A DNA stretch of 33,821 nt, taken from the NCBI GenBank assembly GCA_025353585.1, contig JANXOM010000261.1, positions 1-33,821 of the forward strand, in the 5' to 3' direction. The translations under genes were made by a program, and so were the position numbers. The notes beneath the pieces were generated by a model. The model searched no databases. It was not told the DNA's origin and worked only from the letters and a program-made list of their open reading frames with translations. The DNA is from Deltaproteobacteria bacterium. GTDB taxonomy: Bacteria > Myxococcota_A > Polyangia > Haliangiales > Haliangiaceae. Positions 23,437 to 31,924 of the stretch are shown piece after piece (the first letter of the stretch is position 1; each line of letters begins with the position of its first letter).

Positions 23437-25010
23437 GTGCGCGCCTCCTGGCCTCTCGCGATCTTCATCGCGGTGTTCTCGTTCTACCTGCTGACGACCG
23501 GGCGCGAGCCGGCGTGGGGCGACGCGGAGCCGATGGTGGCGGTCGCGGACGCGCTCGTCGCCGACCACGACATCGCCATGGCCGTCCGCTGGCCCGAGGA
23601 TCTCCCGCCCGGCGCCGACGGTCGGACCTACGGCATCGCGCCGCTCGGCACGGCGCTCGTCCACGTCCCTGGCGCCGTCCTCACGCACGTCGCGCCCGAC
23701 GACCAGCTCCCGCTCGTGAAGCCGCTCGCCGCGCACCTCGCCCCGGCCGCGCTCGGCGCGCTCGCGTGCGTCGTGTTCTTCGGCCTGCTCCTCGACCTCG
23801 GCATCCGCCGCCGCACGGCGAGCACCTGCACGGCGATCCTCGCGCTCGCGACAACCACGTGGGTCTATGCGCGCTACCCGTACTCCGAGATCCTCCAGCT
23901 CGCGTGCTTCACCGGCACCCTGCGCGCCACGCTCCGCACGGCCGCGGCGCCGACCCGCCGCCACGCGCTCGGCCTCGGCGCGTGGGCCGGGTGCGTGCTC
24001 CAGGCGAAGTACGTCTTCGCGCTCGCGCTCGGCGGCGCCGCGGCCACGCTCGCGTGGACCTTGCGCGCGCGCCGCGCCGAGCTCGCCCGCGCGCTCGCGT
24101 GGGCCACCGTCGCGCTCGCGCCGTTCGTGGCCGTGGCGATCGCCTACAACATCGCGCGCTGGGGCAGCGCCGCCGCCTCCGGCTACGAGCCCTACCTCGG
24201 CGCGTATTTCGGCGGCAGCGTCCTCGACGGCGCGTGGGGCATGCTGTTCTCGCCGACGAAGAGCGCGCTCCTGTTCTCGCCGCCGCTGCTGCTCGGCCTC
24301 CTCGGCCTGCCCGCCGCGCTCCGCGCCCACCGGCGCTACGGCACCGCGCTCCTCTTCATGGTGCTGCCCATCGTCCTCGTCTACTGCGGCTACCGCAGCT
24401 GGGCCGGCGACTACGCGTGGGGGCCGCGCTTCATCGTGTGGCTCGTGCCGACGCTGCTCGTCGGGCTCGCGTTCTGGCTCGAGGTCGCCCTCACCCGCTG
24501 GCGGCGCGCGCTCCTCGTCGCCGTCGTCCTCGGCGGCATCGCCGTGCAGTTCCTCGGCAACGCGCTGTACTGGGATCACTTCATCCGCATCTCGATCGAC
24601 ACGAAGAACCAGTGGCTCGGCGTGCCCGATCGCCGCGGCGCGTACGTCGCCGAGCGCGGGCGCGGCCACTGCGATTCCTGCTTCGAGGACACGTACCCCA
24701 TCCTGTGGCTGCCGCCCTTCTCGCAGCTGCGCGGGCACTGGTGGCTCGTCAAGTCGATGGCGCGCGGCGATGCCCCCGACGGGGCGGCCGCCCAGCGCGA
24801 TGCGCCGTGGCGCGACGAGACCTCGCTCCAGGTCGACCTCACCCAGACGTATCACCGCGCGCGCATCGACTGGTGGGCCCTCATCTGGCTCGAGAGCGGC
24901 AGCGACCCCGCCACGCGCACCCTCGGGATCGGGCTGTTCTTGCTCCTCCTGGGCGGCACCGCCGGCGGTGCGTGGATGTGGATTCGTCTCCACCGTGATA
25001 TGACCGCGCG

Positions 25011-25014
<4 letters not shown>
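23437..25014 (+). CDS. Polytopic membrane protein, GT-C glycosyltransferase-like
   Basis: With GTG at 23437 the product is 525 residues and begins directly with a membrane helix. An upstream TTG at 23413 is rejected because it lies inside the hairpin. About 9-10 hydrophobic helices are seen. The first periplasmic loop has R-E-P-A-W-G-D-A-E-P-M, where acidic residues after helix 1 recall the catalytic Asp/Glu of GT-C (PMT/ArnT-type) enzymes that use polyprenyl-phosphate sugars. A conserved-looking Y-R-S-W-A-G-D-Y-A-W-G-P-R motif lies mid-protein, and a soluble region with C-x-x-C (H-C-D-S-C) precedes a last helix. The donor and acceptor are unknown. Its TGA overlaps the GTG of the next gene by 4 bases, so translation is coupled to ppsR. 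Confidence 0.65.
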
Positions 25015-25819
<805 letters not shown>

Positions 25820-25823
<4 letters not shown>

Positions 25824-26317
25824 CAGATCCCTATCGCAGCTCCGGCGGCGAGGCGTGCCCGCAGTGCTCGACGCCGCTCGAGCGGAGCCCGGAAAGTATC
25901 GTGCCGGGCGTGGCGCCGTGCCCGAACGCCTGCGGGGCGTGGCTCCCGACGACCTACCTCGCCTCGCTGTTCGACACGAGCGAGATCGCGCGCGAGGCCC
26001 ATGACGCGGAGCAGGCCGAGGTCCGCCGCTACGAGCTGCCGCCATGTCCCACTTGCAGCGCGCCGCTGGTCCGCGCCTGGCTCGGCGCCGCGCCGATCCG
26101 CATGTGCGCCGAGCATGGCCTGTGGGTGGCCGCCACCAGCGCCGGCCGCTTCGACGCGCAGCTCGCCGGGCCGGTGGCGCGGCACCGCCGGCTGCTCGAG
26201 CTGATGGCGCTGTTATCCCACCCCGACGACGCGAGCCGCCGCGAGGTCGCGAAGCGAGTGCTCGCGCTCGAGGACCGCGTGGCCGCGATCGAAGCTGCGC
26301 TTCGCGATCACCGATAG
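25820..26317 (+). CDS. Double zinc-ribbon (zf-TFIIB-like) protein
   Basis: Starting at GTG 25820, which overlaps the ppsR stop as GTGA, the product is 165 residues. Two similar modules are visible. The first has Cys13-P-x-Cys16 and Cys34-x3-Cys38 followed by G-A-W-L; the second has Cys76-P-x-Cys79 and Cys96-x2-His99 followed by G-L-W-V. This is the C-P-x-C-x-x-x-L ... C-x-x-C/H-G-x-W pattern of zf-TFIIB zinc ribbons, with a His replacing the last Cys in module two. The C-terminal third is helical and charged, perhaps a short coiled coil. The function is unknown; coupling to ppsR suggests joint expression rather than a proven joint role. Confidence 0.75.
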
Positions 26318-26346
26318 GGCCATCGGTTAGGGCGGTCTGGCGTAGG

Positions 26347-26946
26347 ATGGCGGCGATGCGTCACGTCCGCGGTGTTCTGTTCATCGACTACGTCCGCATG
26401 CTGAAGTCGCAGAAGGCCGTGGACTGGAGCGCGCACCTCGCCGCCGGTGATGTGAAGTACCTCGCGGAGAAGATCGAGCCCGCGACCTGGTATCCGATGG
26501 AGGTCTTCGAGCGCTTCGGCAACGCGATCCTCGCGGTCGTGGCGCGCGGCGAGATGTTCCCGGTCCAGCTGTGGGGGCGCTACTCGGCCGCGCAGCTCCG
26601 CAACGCAAATCCAATGCTGCTCGCGCCGAACGATCCGATCGAGACGCTCGCGCGCTTCCGCGTGATGCGCGAGACGTTCTTCGACTTCAACGCGCTCGAG
26701 GTCCCGCGCGTGGAGGACGGCGAGGCGCACATCATCGTGCGCTACTACATGGGCATGCCGGCCGAGGAGGCCGCGGCTCACCAGACGCTGGGCTTCTTCG
26801 AGACGCTGCTCGAGCTGGCCGGCGCGAAGGAGGTCCGCGCGGCCTTCCGCACGCGGTCGTGGGCGGGCGCGGCGCAGACGCTGCTGGTGCTCCAGTGGCA
26901 GATGCCGGGAGTCGCCCGGCCGCGCCCGCGCACCAATCCGATCTGA
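26347..26946 (+). CDS. Hypothetical soluble protein, possibly TIGR02265/DUF2378-like
   Basis: The 199-residue product (ATG 26347, or 26356 with better spacing from a GGATGG sequence) has no signal peptide or membrane helix. Its sequence, R-G-V-L-F-I-D-Y near the start, A-T-W-Y-P-M-E-V-F-E-R-F-G-N-A-I, then V-Q-L-W-G-R-Y-S-A and a beta-strand I-I-V-R-Y-Y-M-G, recalls the Myxococcales-restricted TIGR02265 family (W-Y-P motif followed by a Leu-Gly-Arg helix). That match is from memory and uncertain. It is flanked by short gaps of about 30 bases on each side, so it may be cotranscribed with the zinc-ribbon gene upstream and the membrane protein downstream. Confidence 0.6.
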   Translation: MAAMRHVRGVLFIDYVRMLKSQKAVDWSAHLAAGDVKYLAEKIEPATWYPMEVFERFGNAILAVVARGEMFPVQLWGRYSAAQLRNANPMLLAPNDPIETLARFRVMRETFFDFNALEVPRVEDGEAHIIVRYYMGMPAEEAAAHQTLGFFETLLELAGAKEVRAAFRTRSWAGAAQTLLVLQWQMPGVARPRPRTNPI

Positions 26947-26983
26947 CCCCTCGCAAACAGGCGCGTCTGCTACCGTCCGCGCC

Positions 26984-27709
26984 ATGACCAAGGATCTACC
27001 GAAGTGGGCGTTTGGCGCGCTCGCCGCTGCGGGCTCGGTGCTCGTCGCGTCGATGCTGCTGTTGTGGGTGGACTTCGACTGGGCCTCGGCACGGGGCATC
27101 ACGCTCGCGTTGACCGAGGATCACTGGCTCCTCCTCGTGCCGATCGTCGGCGCCGCGCTCGCCGCTGCCGCCTCGACGCGCTCGCCGCACACGCGCCTGC
27201 TCGCCGTCGCCGCCGGTATCGTCGTCGCCGGCGACGCGCTGTTCAACGTCGCGAGCTCGCTCGTCCAGTCGGACCTCGGCACGTGGCTCGTCCTCGGCGG
27301 CGCCGGGATCCTGCTCGGCAGCACGGCCCCGAGCCGCGCGCCGTGGCGGGCCATCGGTGCCCTCGCCGTGCTCGCGGGCTTCTTCGCGCCGTGGGCGAGC
27401 TTCTCGCTGTTCGACGTGGCCTGGCACGTGGGCTTCTCGTCGCTCTCGCTGCTGGTGCTGTGGCTCATCCCGCTCGCGGGCGCGGCCGGCCTCTTGAGCG
27501 CGGGCACGAAGACGGCGGGCGCGCTCGGGGCGCTCGCGGGCGGCGTCGTCTACGCGACGGTCGCCTGGGTGATCCTGACCGCGGCGTGGCAGGCGTTCGG
27601 CCTCGGCGCGTGGATCGCGCTCGGGGCGAGCACGGTGGCGCTCGCGATCGGCGCGCTCGCGCGGGCGACGACGGCGGCGCCGCCGGCCGAGGCCGACCGG
27701 GCGGCTTGA
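26984..27709 (+). CDS. Hypothetical polytopic membrane protein
   Basis: The 241-residue product has about seven to eight hydrophobic helices (roughly 9-29, 46-62, 71-92, 98-113, 121-140, 148-168, 176-198, 205-227). Short loops are rich in Ser/Trp, and the Ala/Pro-rich C-terminus is probably cytoplasmic. A W-V-D-F-D-W segment follows helix 1. No transporter or enzyme signature is recognised. It is the last plus-strand gene of the cluster and ends 9 bases before a hairpin shared with the convergent methyltransferase gene. Confidence 0.65.
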   Translation: MTKDLPKWAFGALAAAGSVLVASMLLLWVDFDWASARGITLALTEDHWLLLVPIVGAALAAAASTRSPHTRLLAVAAGIVVAGDALFNVASSLVQSDLGTWLVLGGAGILLGSTAPSRAPWRAIGALAVLAGFFAPWASFSLFDVAWHVGFSSLSLLVLWLIPLAGAAGLLSAGTKTAGALGALAGGVVYATVAWVILTAAWQAFGLGAWIALGASTVALAIGALARATTAAPPAEADRAA

Positions 27710-27718
27710 CCAGGTCCC

Positions 27719-27735
27719 GAAGCGCTGCGCGCTTC
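27719..27735. terminator. Bidirectional hairpin between convergent genes
   Basis: GAAGCGCTGCGCGCTTC is a perfect 7-bp stem with a 3-base loop. It is followed by a second small hairpin (CTCCT-GACA-AGGAG). It lies between a plus-strand gene ending at 27709 and a minus-strand gene ending at 27752, so a shared terminator is likely despite the lack of a U-tract. Confidence 0.5.
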
Positions 27736-27751
27736 AGCTCCTGACAAGGAG

Positions 27752-28420
27752 TCAGCGGGGCGCGCGCGCCCACGCCGTGAGCGCGAGCCGCGTCGGCGTC
27801 GCGTGCACGGCGACCTCGTCGAACAGCGCGCCGTGCAGCGCGCGCCCGAGGGCCGCGCGCGAGAATCGCGTCGGGTGGATCTCGCGCCGCGAGAAGCCGC
27901 TGCGGCGCGCGATCAGCTCGAGGACCGTCGACTCGATCGCGGGCAGCCACGGCTCGCCGTAGTTCGGCGTCGAGAGCCAGAGGCGGCCCCCGGGGACGAG
28001 CGCGCGGCGCAGGCCCGCGAGCCACGCCGGGTACGCGAGCACGTGCTCCACGACCTCCTTCGCGTAGATGCCGGCGAAGGTGCGCGCGAGATCGATCGGC
28101 TCCTCCGGCGCGACGACCACGCCGCCCGTGATCCGTGGATCGCGGCGGGCCAGGACCGCCTCGACCGCGCGCGCGTCGATGTCGGCGACGGTGTAGCGCA
28201 GGCCGGCCGGCGCCTCGTCGATCTCGTGCAGGAGGCCGCAGCCGACGACGAGCACGTCGCCGGTCGGGTGCTCTGCGGCCACGCGGGCGAGGAACCGGCC
28301 GAGGTCGCGCTCGAGCGGCTGGTGATAGAGCGTCCACGGAAACTGGCGCGCCCGCGCGTGGTTCGCGAAGTAGTCGCTGTCGGGGCCGTGCGCGGCGAGC
28401 GCGGGTGCAGACGCCGTCAT
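27752..28420 (-). CDS. Class I SAM-dependent methyltransferase (second of two)
   Basis: The 222-residue protein has a Rossmann-like SAM site: D-V-L-V-V-G-C-G-L-L at 55-64 (motif I), Asp80 and Asp82 at the end of strand 2, E-V-V-E-H-V at 122-127 as seen in UbiG/Methyltransf_23-type enzymes, and L-V-P-G-G-R-L-W-L-S at 141-150. The substrate is unknown. Its ATG overlaps the TGA of the preceding methyltransferase gene (ATGA), so it is translated as the last member of the radical-SAM operon. It could modify the same product as the other enzymes or a lipid/sugar carrier. The length is normal for a single-domain methyltransferase. Confidence 0.88.
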   Translation of the reverse strand: MTASAPALAAHGPDSDYFANHARARQFPWTLYHQPLERDLGRFLARVAAEHPTGDVLVVGCGLLHEIDEAPAGLRYTVADIDARAVEAVLARRDPRITGGVVVAPEEPIDLARTFAGIYAKEVVEHVLAYPAWLAGLRRALVPGGRLWLSTPNYGEPWLPAIESTVLELIARRSGFSRREIHPTRFSRAALGRALHGALFDEVAVHATPTRLALTAWARAPR

Positions 28421-29295
28421 CGCAAGGGCTCCGTGGCCTCGGCCACGATCATGTACTCGTACGCCGTCCCGCTGTCGGCGGCGCAGACGGGGTCCTGCAC
28501 CGCCCACGTCACGAGCCTCACGAGCGGCTCGAGCGCCGCGTCCGGCAGGCGAGCCGCGAGCTTGCTCGGGTACTGCCCGGTGGTCTTCTTGACGAGGAAC
28601 TCGCCGAACGCGGGCGGCATGAACAGGCGAAACAGAAATTCGCTGCGCGCCGAGCCGAGGCCGTACGCCGCCGTCACGCGCCAGCCGTTCTGCGCGAGGA
28701 GGCGCGTCCACACCTTCACGTCGTAGAGGTGCCAGTGCTGGAAGAAGCCGTTGAGCGCGCCCGCGAGCGTCATCGCGAGGCGCGGCGCGCGCTCGAGGAG
28801 CAAGGACTGCGTGCGGCCCTGGAACGCCCAGCGCGGGGTCGGCACGAACATCAGCAGCCGGCCATCGGGCGCGGCGGCGCTGCGCAGGTGCGAGAGCGCG
28901 GCGTCGATGTCGGGGATGTGCTCGAGCGAGCAGTTGCCGATGATCTCGCGGAACTCGATGCCGGGGAACGGCGTCTCGGCGGACACGTCGGTGAGGGCGG
29001 CGTGGATGCGCGTCTTGGCCTGCGCGATCTCGCGCTCGGAGATGTCGACGCCGTAGACCTCGCGGCTCTCCGCGCGCACCGTCCACCAGAACCCATCGCC
29101 GCAGCCGACGTCGAGGACCGGGCCATGCGTGCCGGCCATCGCGGCGAACGCGATCAGGCGGTTGATCTCGCGCACGACGAGGGATACCGGCGCGTGGCGC
29201 AGGTACGCGCGCACCCACGTCTCGATCTCGGCGGCGCCGGGCAGCGACGCGCGCAGGTCAGCGGGCTCGGTCAGGGGCGACGGGACGACGTGCAC
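28417..29295 (-). CDS. Class I SAM-dependent methyltransferase (first of two)
   Basis: From GTG 29295 the product is 292 residues. It has motif I V-L-D-V-G-C-G-D-G at 60-68, Asp84 in Y-G-V-D-I-S, S-L-E-H-I-P at 123-128 (Methyltransf_11 style) and a strand at R-L-L-M-F-V-P. Two overlapping ATGs just upstream (29303, 29306) are out of frame, and the GTG is the best start, 7 bases after the radical SAM stop codon. The C-terminal third has hydrophobic and aromatic patches (F-R-L-F-M-P-P-A-F-G) that may contact a lipid or peptide. It differs clearly from the next methyltransferase, so the pair is not a recent duplication. The substrate is unknown. Confidence 0.85.
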   Translation of the reverse strand: MHVVPSPLTEPADLRASLPGAAEIETWVRAYLRHAPVSLVVREINRLIAFAAMAGTHGPVLDVGCGDGFWWTVRAESREVYGVDISEREIAQAKTRIHAALTDVSAETPFPGIEFREIIGNCSLEHIPDIDAALSHLRSAAAPDGRLLMFVPTPRWAFQGRTQSLLLERAPRLAMTLAGALNGFFQHWHLYDVKVWTRLLAQNGWRVTAAYGLGSARSEFLFRLFMPPAFGEFLVKKTTGQYPSKLAARLPDAALEPLVRLVTWAVQDPVCAADSGTAYEYMIVAEATEPLR

Positions 29296-29302
29296 GCCGC
29301 CA

Positions 29303-30604
29303 TCATAGCAGGGGCAGGCGAACGACCGGCCGCGCGGCCGCCGCTCGCCCATGATCGACCACGCGCGGGCACTCGGGGTCCGGCGCGGCGGCGGACCCGG
29401 CCGTGTGCGCGGCGACGACGCGACAGCCGCCGCGGCACAGCGCGAGGTACGTGCAGCTCGCGCACGGCTCGGCGGCGGCGCGCCACGTGCGGAACGCGCC
29501 GAACGCATCCGGGCGGTCCCAGTACGCGGCGAGCGCCTCGACGCGGGGGCGCTCGCCCGTCGCATCCGGCGGCGGGGGCGCGGCGAAGCTGCACGCGGTG
29601 AGGCGGCCATCGGGCTTCGCGCCGACGAGGAAGTCGCCGCCGGTGCAGCCGTAGACGGCGAGCTCGGCGAGGAGCGCGCGGGCCGGCGCGTGGTGCGCGA
29701 GCATGGGCGTGTAGGAGCAGTCGACCTTGACGCGGACGGCGTGCTTCTTCGCGGCGGCGAGGATGGTCGGGAGGAACGCGCGGTGCTGCGCGTCGCTGCA
29801 GCGGAGGTCGGCGTATGCCCGCGCGCCGCGGCCGCTCGGCTTGAAGCGCAGGAGCTCGACCTCGGAGAGCCGTCGCGCGGCGGCGTACGCGAAGATCGCG
29901 TCGAGCTCGGCGAAGTTGTGGCGCGTGACGACGACGTTGATGCCGACGGCGCGCTTGCGGGCGCGGAGCGCGCGCACGGCCGCATCGGCGCGGGCAAAAC
30001 CGTCGAAGCCCCGGACGGCGGCGTACGTGGCCGGCGACGCGCCGTCGAGCGAGACGTTGATCTGGCCGAAGCGGTCGGCGATGGCGAGGAGGCCGGGCAG
30101 GCCGTCGAGGCCGCTGGTCGTGAGGTTCGGGACGATGCCCCGGCGACGCGCGTGATCGACGAGGTCGCCGAGCCACGGCAGGGCCGCGCTCTCGCCGCCG
30201 CCGAGCGCGACATGGAAGACGCCGGCGTCCGCGAGGGCGTCGAGCGCGCGACACCAGCCCGCGAGGTCGAGCTCGTTGGGCGCGCCCTCGGCGGAGGCGC
30301 CGGTGTAACAGCCCACGCAGCCAGCGGCGCACTTGTTCGTGATCTGCAGGTGCGCCTCGAGGGGCGCGGAGAGCGGCACGTCGCCGAGCGCGGTCTCCGG
30401 ATCCGGCCAGGTCGCGGCGGCGCCCAGCAGCGTACGCGCGTAGGCGCGGTCGACGAACACGAGCGCGCGCGGCGCCACGAGCTGGACGATCGCGCCGAAC
30501 CGCTCGAGGCGCACGCGGCGCGGCGGGTGGCGGCGGGCGGCCCGGACGGCCTCGAGCGCTCCGGCCGCGAGATCGACGGCGCGGCGGGCGAGGTCAGCCA
30601 GCAT
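29303..30604 (-). CDS. Radical SAM enzyme with seven-cysteine SPASM domain
   Basis: The 433-residue protein has an N-terminal segment with F-G-A-I-V-Q-L-V-A-P (36-45). The radical SAM cluster motif follows as Cys92-x3-Cys96-x2-Cys99-Y, then G-G-G-E-S at 135-139 for SAM binding. The C-terminal SPASM domain fits the consensus exactly: Cys320-x12-G-x4-Cys338, Cys381-x2-Cys384-x5-Cys390-x3-Cys394 and Cys412, enough to bind two auxiliary 4Fe-4S clusters. SPASM enzymes include peptide maturases (PqqE, AlbA, MftC types) and sulfatase-maturing enzymes. No sulfatase is nearby. Its ATG lies inside the 3' end of a 62-codon gene (11-base overlap), the usual position of a precursor peptide. A role in peptide modification is inferred. 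Confidence 0.92.
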   Translation of the reverse strand: MLADLARRAVDLAAGALEAVRAARRHPPRRVRLERFGAIVQLVAPRALVFVDRAYARTLLGAAATWPDPETALGDVPLSAPLEAHLQITNKCAAGCVGCYTGASAEGAPNELDLAGWCRALDALADAGVFHVALGGGESAALPWLGDLVDHARRRGIVPNLTTSGLDGLPGLLAIADRFGQINVSLDGASPATYAAVRGFDGFARADAAVRALRARKRAVGINVVVTRHNFAELDAIFAYAAARRLSEVELLRFKPSGRGARAYADLRCSDAQHRAFLPTILAAAKKHAVRVKVDCSYTPMLAHHAPARALLAELAVYGCTGGDFLVGAKPDGRLTACSFAAPPPPDATGERPRVEALAAYWDRPDAFGAFRTWRAAAEPCASCTYLALCRGGCRVVAAHTAGSAAAPDPECPRVVDHGRAAAARPVVRLPLL

Positions 30605-30782
30605 CGGGCGCGGGCGTTGGCCTGGGCTTGCGCCAGCGGAGGAGCGCGCCGATGACGGGGGTGGCGATGGCGAGCGCCGTGGCGCCGGCGAGCAAGAACG
30701 TCACGTCGATGCCGAGGCTCGACGAGTTGGGGTTCATCCCCCACTTGATCGCGAGGATCTTGCCGCGGGCGGGTCGGGTCAT
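30594..30782 (-). CDS. 62-residue peptide upstream of SPASM enzyme, candidate substrate or small membrane protein
   Basis: The frame runs from ATG 30782, overlapping the TGA of the upstream gene as ATGA, to a stop overlapping the radical SAM gene by 11 bases. The peptide has a basic N-terminus (R3, R6, K8, K13) and a distinctive polar stretch K-W-G-M-N-P-N-S-S-S-L-G at 13-24. A hydrophobic segment of about 24 residues follows (25-48), then a Pro/Arg-rich tail R-W-R-K-P-R-P. No Cys is present. Position and size suit a RiPP precursor, and Trp14 and Asn17/Asn19 could be crosslink sites. Equally, the single membrane-spanning segment suits a small anchor protein. It does not match a precursor family I can name. 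Confidence 0.6.
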   Translation of the reverse strand: MTRPARGKILAIKWGMNPNSSSLGIDVTFLLAGATALAIATPVIGALLRWRKPRPTPAPDAG

Positions 30783-31924
30783 TTGGCCGCGGCCTTCTCC
30801 CCGCGCTTCATGATGATCAGGTGCCCGTGGTACTTGCCGTCGGGGTAGCCAAAGCGGAACGCGAGCGGCCGCGCCGGCTCCGCGTCGAAGAGCTTCTTCC
30901 ACACGGGCGCGATCGACTTGCCGGCGGCCATGTTCGACGTGGCGAACGTGCCGTACGTCTCGTAGTCGAAGCCGGCCGGCGTGCCGTACGTCGGGGCGAG
31001 GCCCGTGGAGTCCGAGACCATCCACTTCACGTGGTCGATGACGTACTTCCGCATCTGCTTGAAGTCGTCGAACGTCAGCAGATAGCTCGCCGCCTTCGTC
31101 ATGCCCGAGACGTCCCCCTTCGCGACGAGGTGGGCGAGCGCGCCGGGCGAGGACTTGATGTGCCCGTCGTCGAGGTTCGCGAGGATGTGGCGATAGACCT
31201 GCTCGTGCGAGGCGCCGACCTTGTGGAAGCGCAGCTCGACGTTCGCGTACGCGCGGTTGCGCGCGCCTGTGTCCTTCGTCGCGTCGAGCGTGGCGACGTC
31301 GTCGTCGGTGACGTACACGACGTCGCCGGTGTCGGTGAGCTTGAAGAAGCGCATCGACGTCGGCTCGTAGCCGTGCAGCCACAGCGCGGACAGGCTGAAG
31401 ATGAGGTTCGTCGGCAGCGCGCCGCCGCGCATCGCGCCGATCATGTTCATCGTGACGGAGAAGTTGCTGCGGTAGAGCGAGCCGAGCTCCTTCTCGACGG
31501 TCGCGAGCGCCGTGGTGAGCTGCTTGTCGCTCAGGCGGCCCAGCGCATGCGGGTCGCCGGCGGGCTCGAGGGAGAGCGTCGTGATCTCGTCGGCGTCCGG
31601 GTACACGGTGAGGGCCGTCGAGAGATCGCCGCCGGCGAACGGATAGACGACCGTCTTGGGGATCGTGGTCGGGACGTGCTCGGCGAAGAACGCGCTCGCG
31701 TCCTTGAGCCAGCTCTTCTTGTAGTCGTCCTGCGTGGCGCGGACGGTCTTGCAGTGGGCGGCGACGGTCTCCGGCTTGACGCTCGCCGGCGGCGGGCCAT
31801 CGGCGCAGGCGCCGACCACGAGGAGCGCCTTCGCGTCGGCGAGGAACTCGTGCGGGGCGGCCGGCCCGGCAAGCGCGGACGTGGCGAGGGTGGCGACGAG
31901 GGCAGCGGCGAGAGGGAGACGCAT
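30779..31924 (-). CDS. Exported protein of unknown function
   Basis: The 381-residue product begins with a Sec signal peptide (about 1-22, ending A-L-A). A segment Y-P-F-A-G-G-D-L-S-T-A-L-T-V-Y-P at about 96-111, followed by L-S-L-E-P-A-G-D-P, resembles a motif (Y-P-F-S-G-x-D ... L-E-P-x-G) seen in uncharacterised exported proteins of Bacteroidetes and Myxococcota. The C-terminal half has helical repeats and a F-R-F-G-Y-P-D-G-K-Y-H-G-H strand. No catalytic signature is recognised. ATG 31924 overlaps the stop of the esterase gene, and its own stop overlaps the start of the 62-residue peptide, so it is embedded in the operon. A periplasmic location is inferred. Confidence 0.7.
   Translation of the reverse strand: MRLPLAAALVATLATSALAGPAAPHEFLADAKALLVVGACADGPPPASVKPETVAAHCKTVRATQDDYKKSWLKDASAFFAEHVPTTIPKTVVYPFAGGDLSTALTVYPDADEITTLSLEPAGDPHALGRLSDKQLTTALATVEKELGSLYRSNFSVTMNMIGAMRGGALPTNLIFSLSALWLHGYEPTSMRFFKLTDTGDVVYVTDDDVATLDATKDTGARNRAYANVELRFHKVGASHEQVYRHILANLDDGHIKSSPGALAHLVAKGDVSGMTKAASYLLTFDDFKQMRKYVIDHVKWMVSDSTGLAPTYGTPAGFDYETYGTFATSNMAAGKSIAPVWKKLFDAEPARPLAFRFGYPDGKYHGHLIIMKRGEKAAAK

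Noticed and set aside
29303..29306. Two overlapping ATGs near the end of the radical SAM gene as starts for the first methyltransferase
   Set aside because: Both are out of frame with the methyltransferase; the in-frame GTG at 29295 is used instead.
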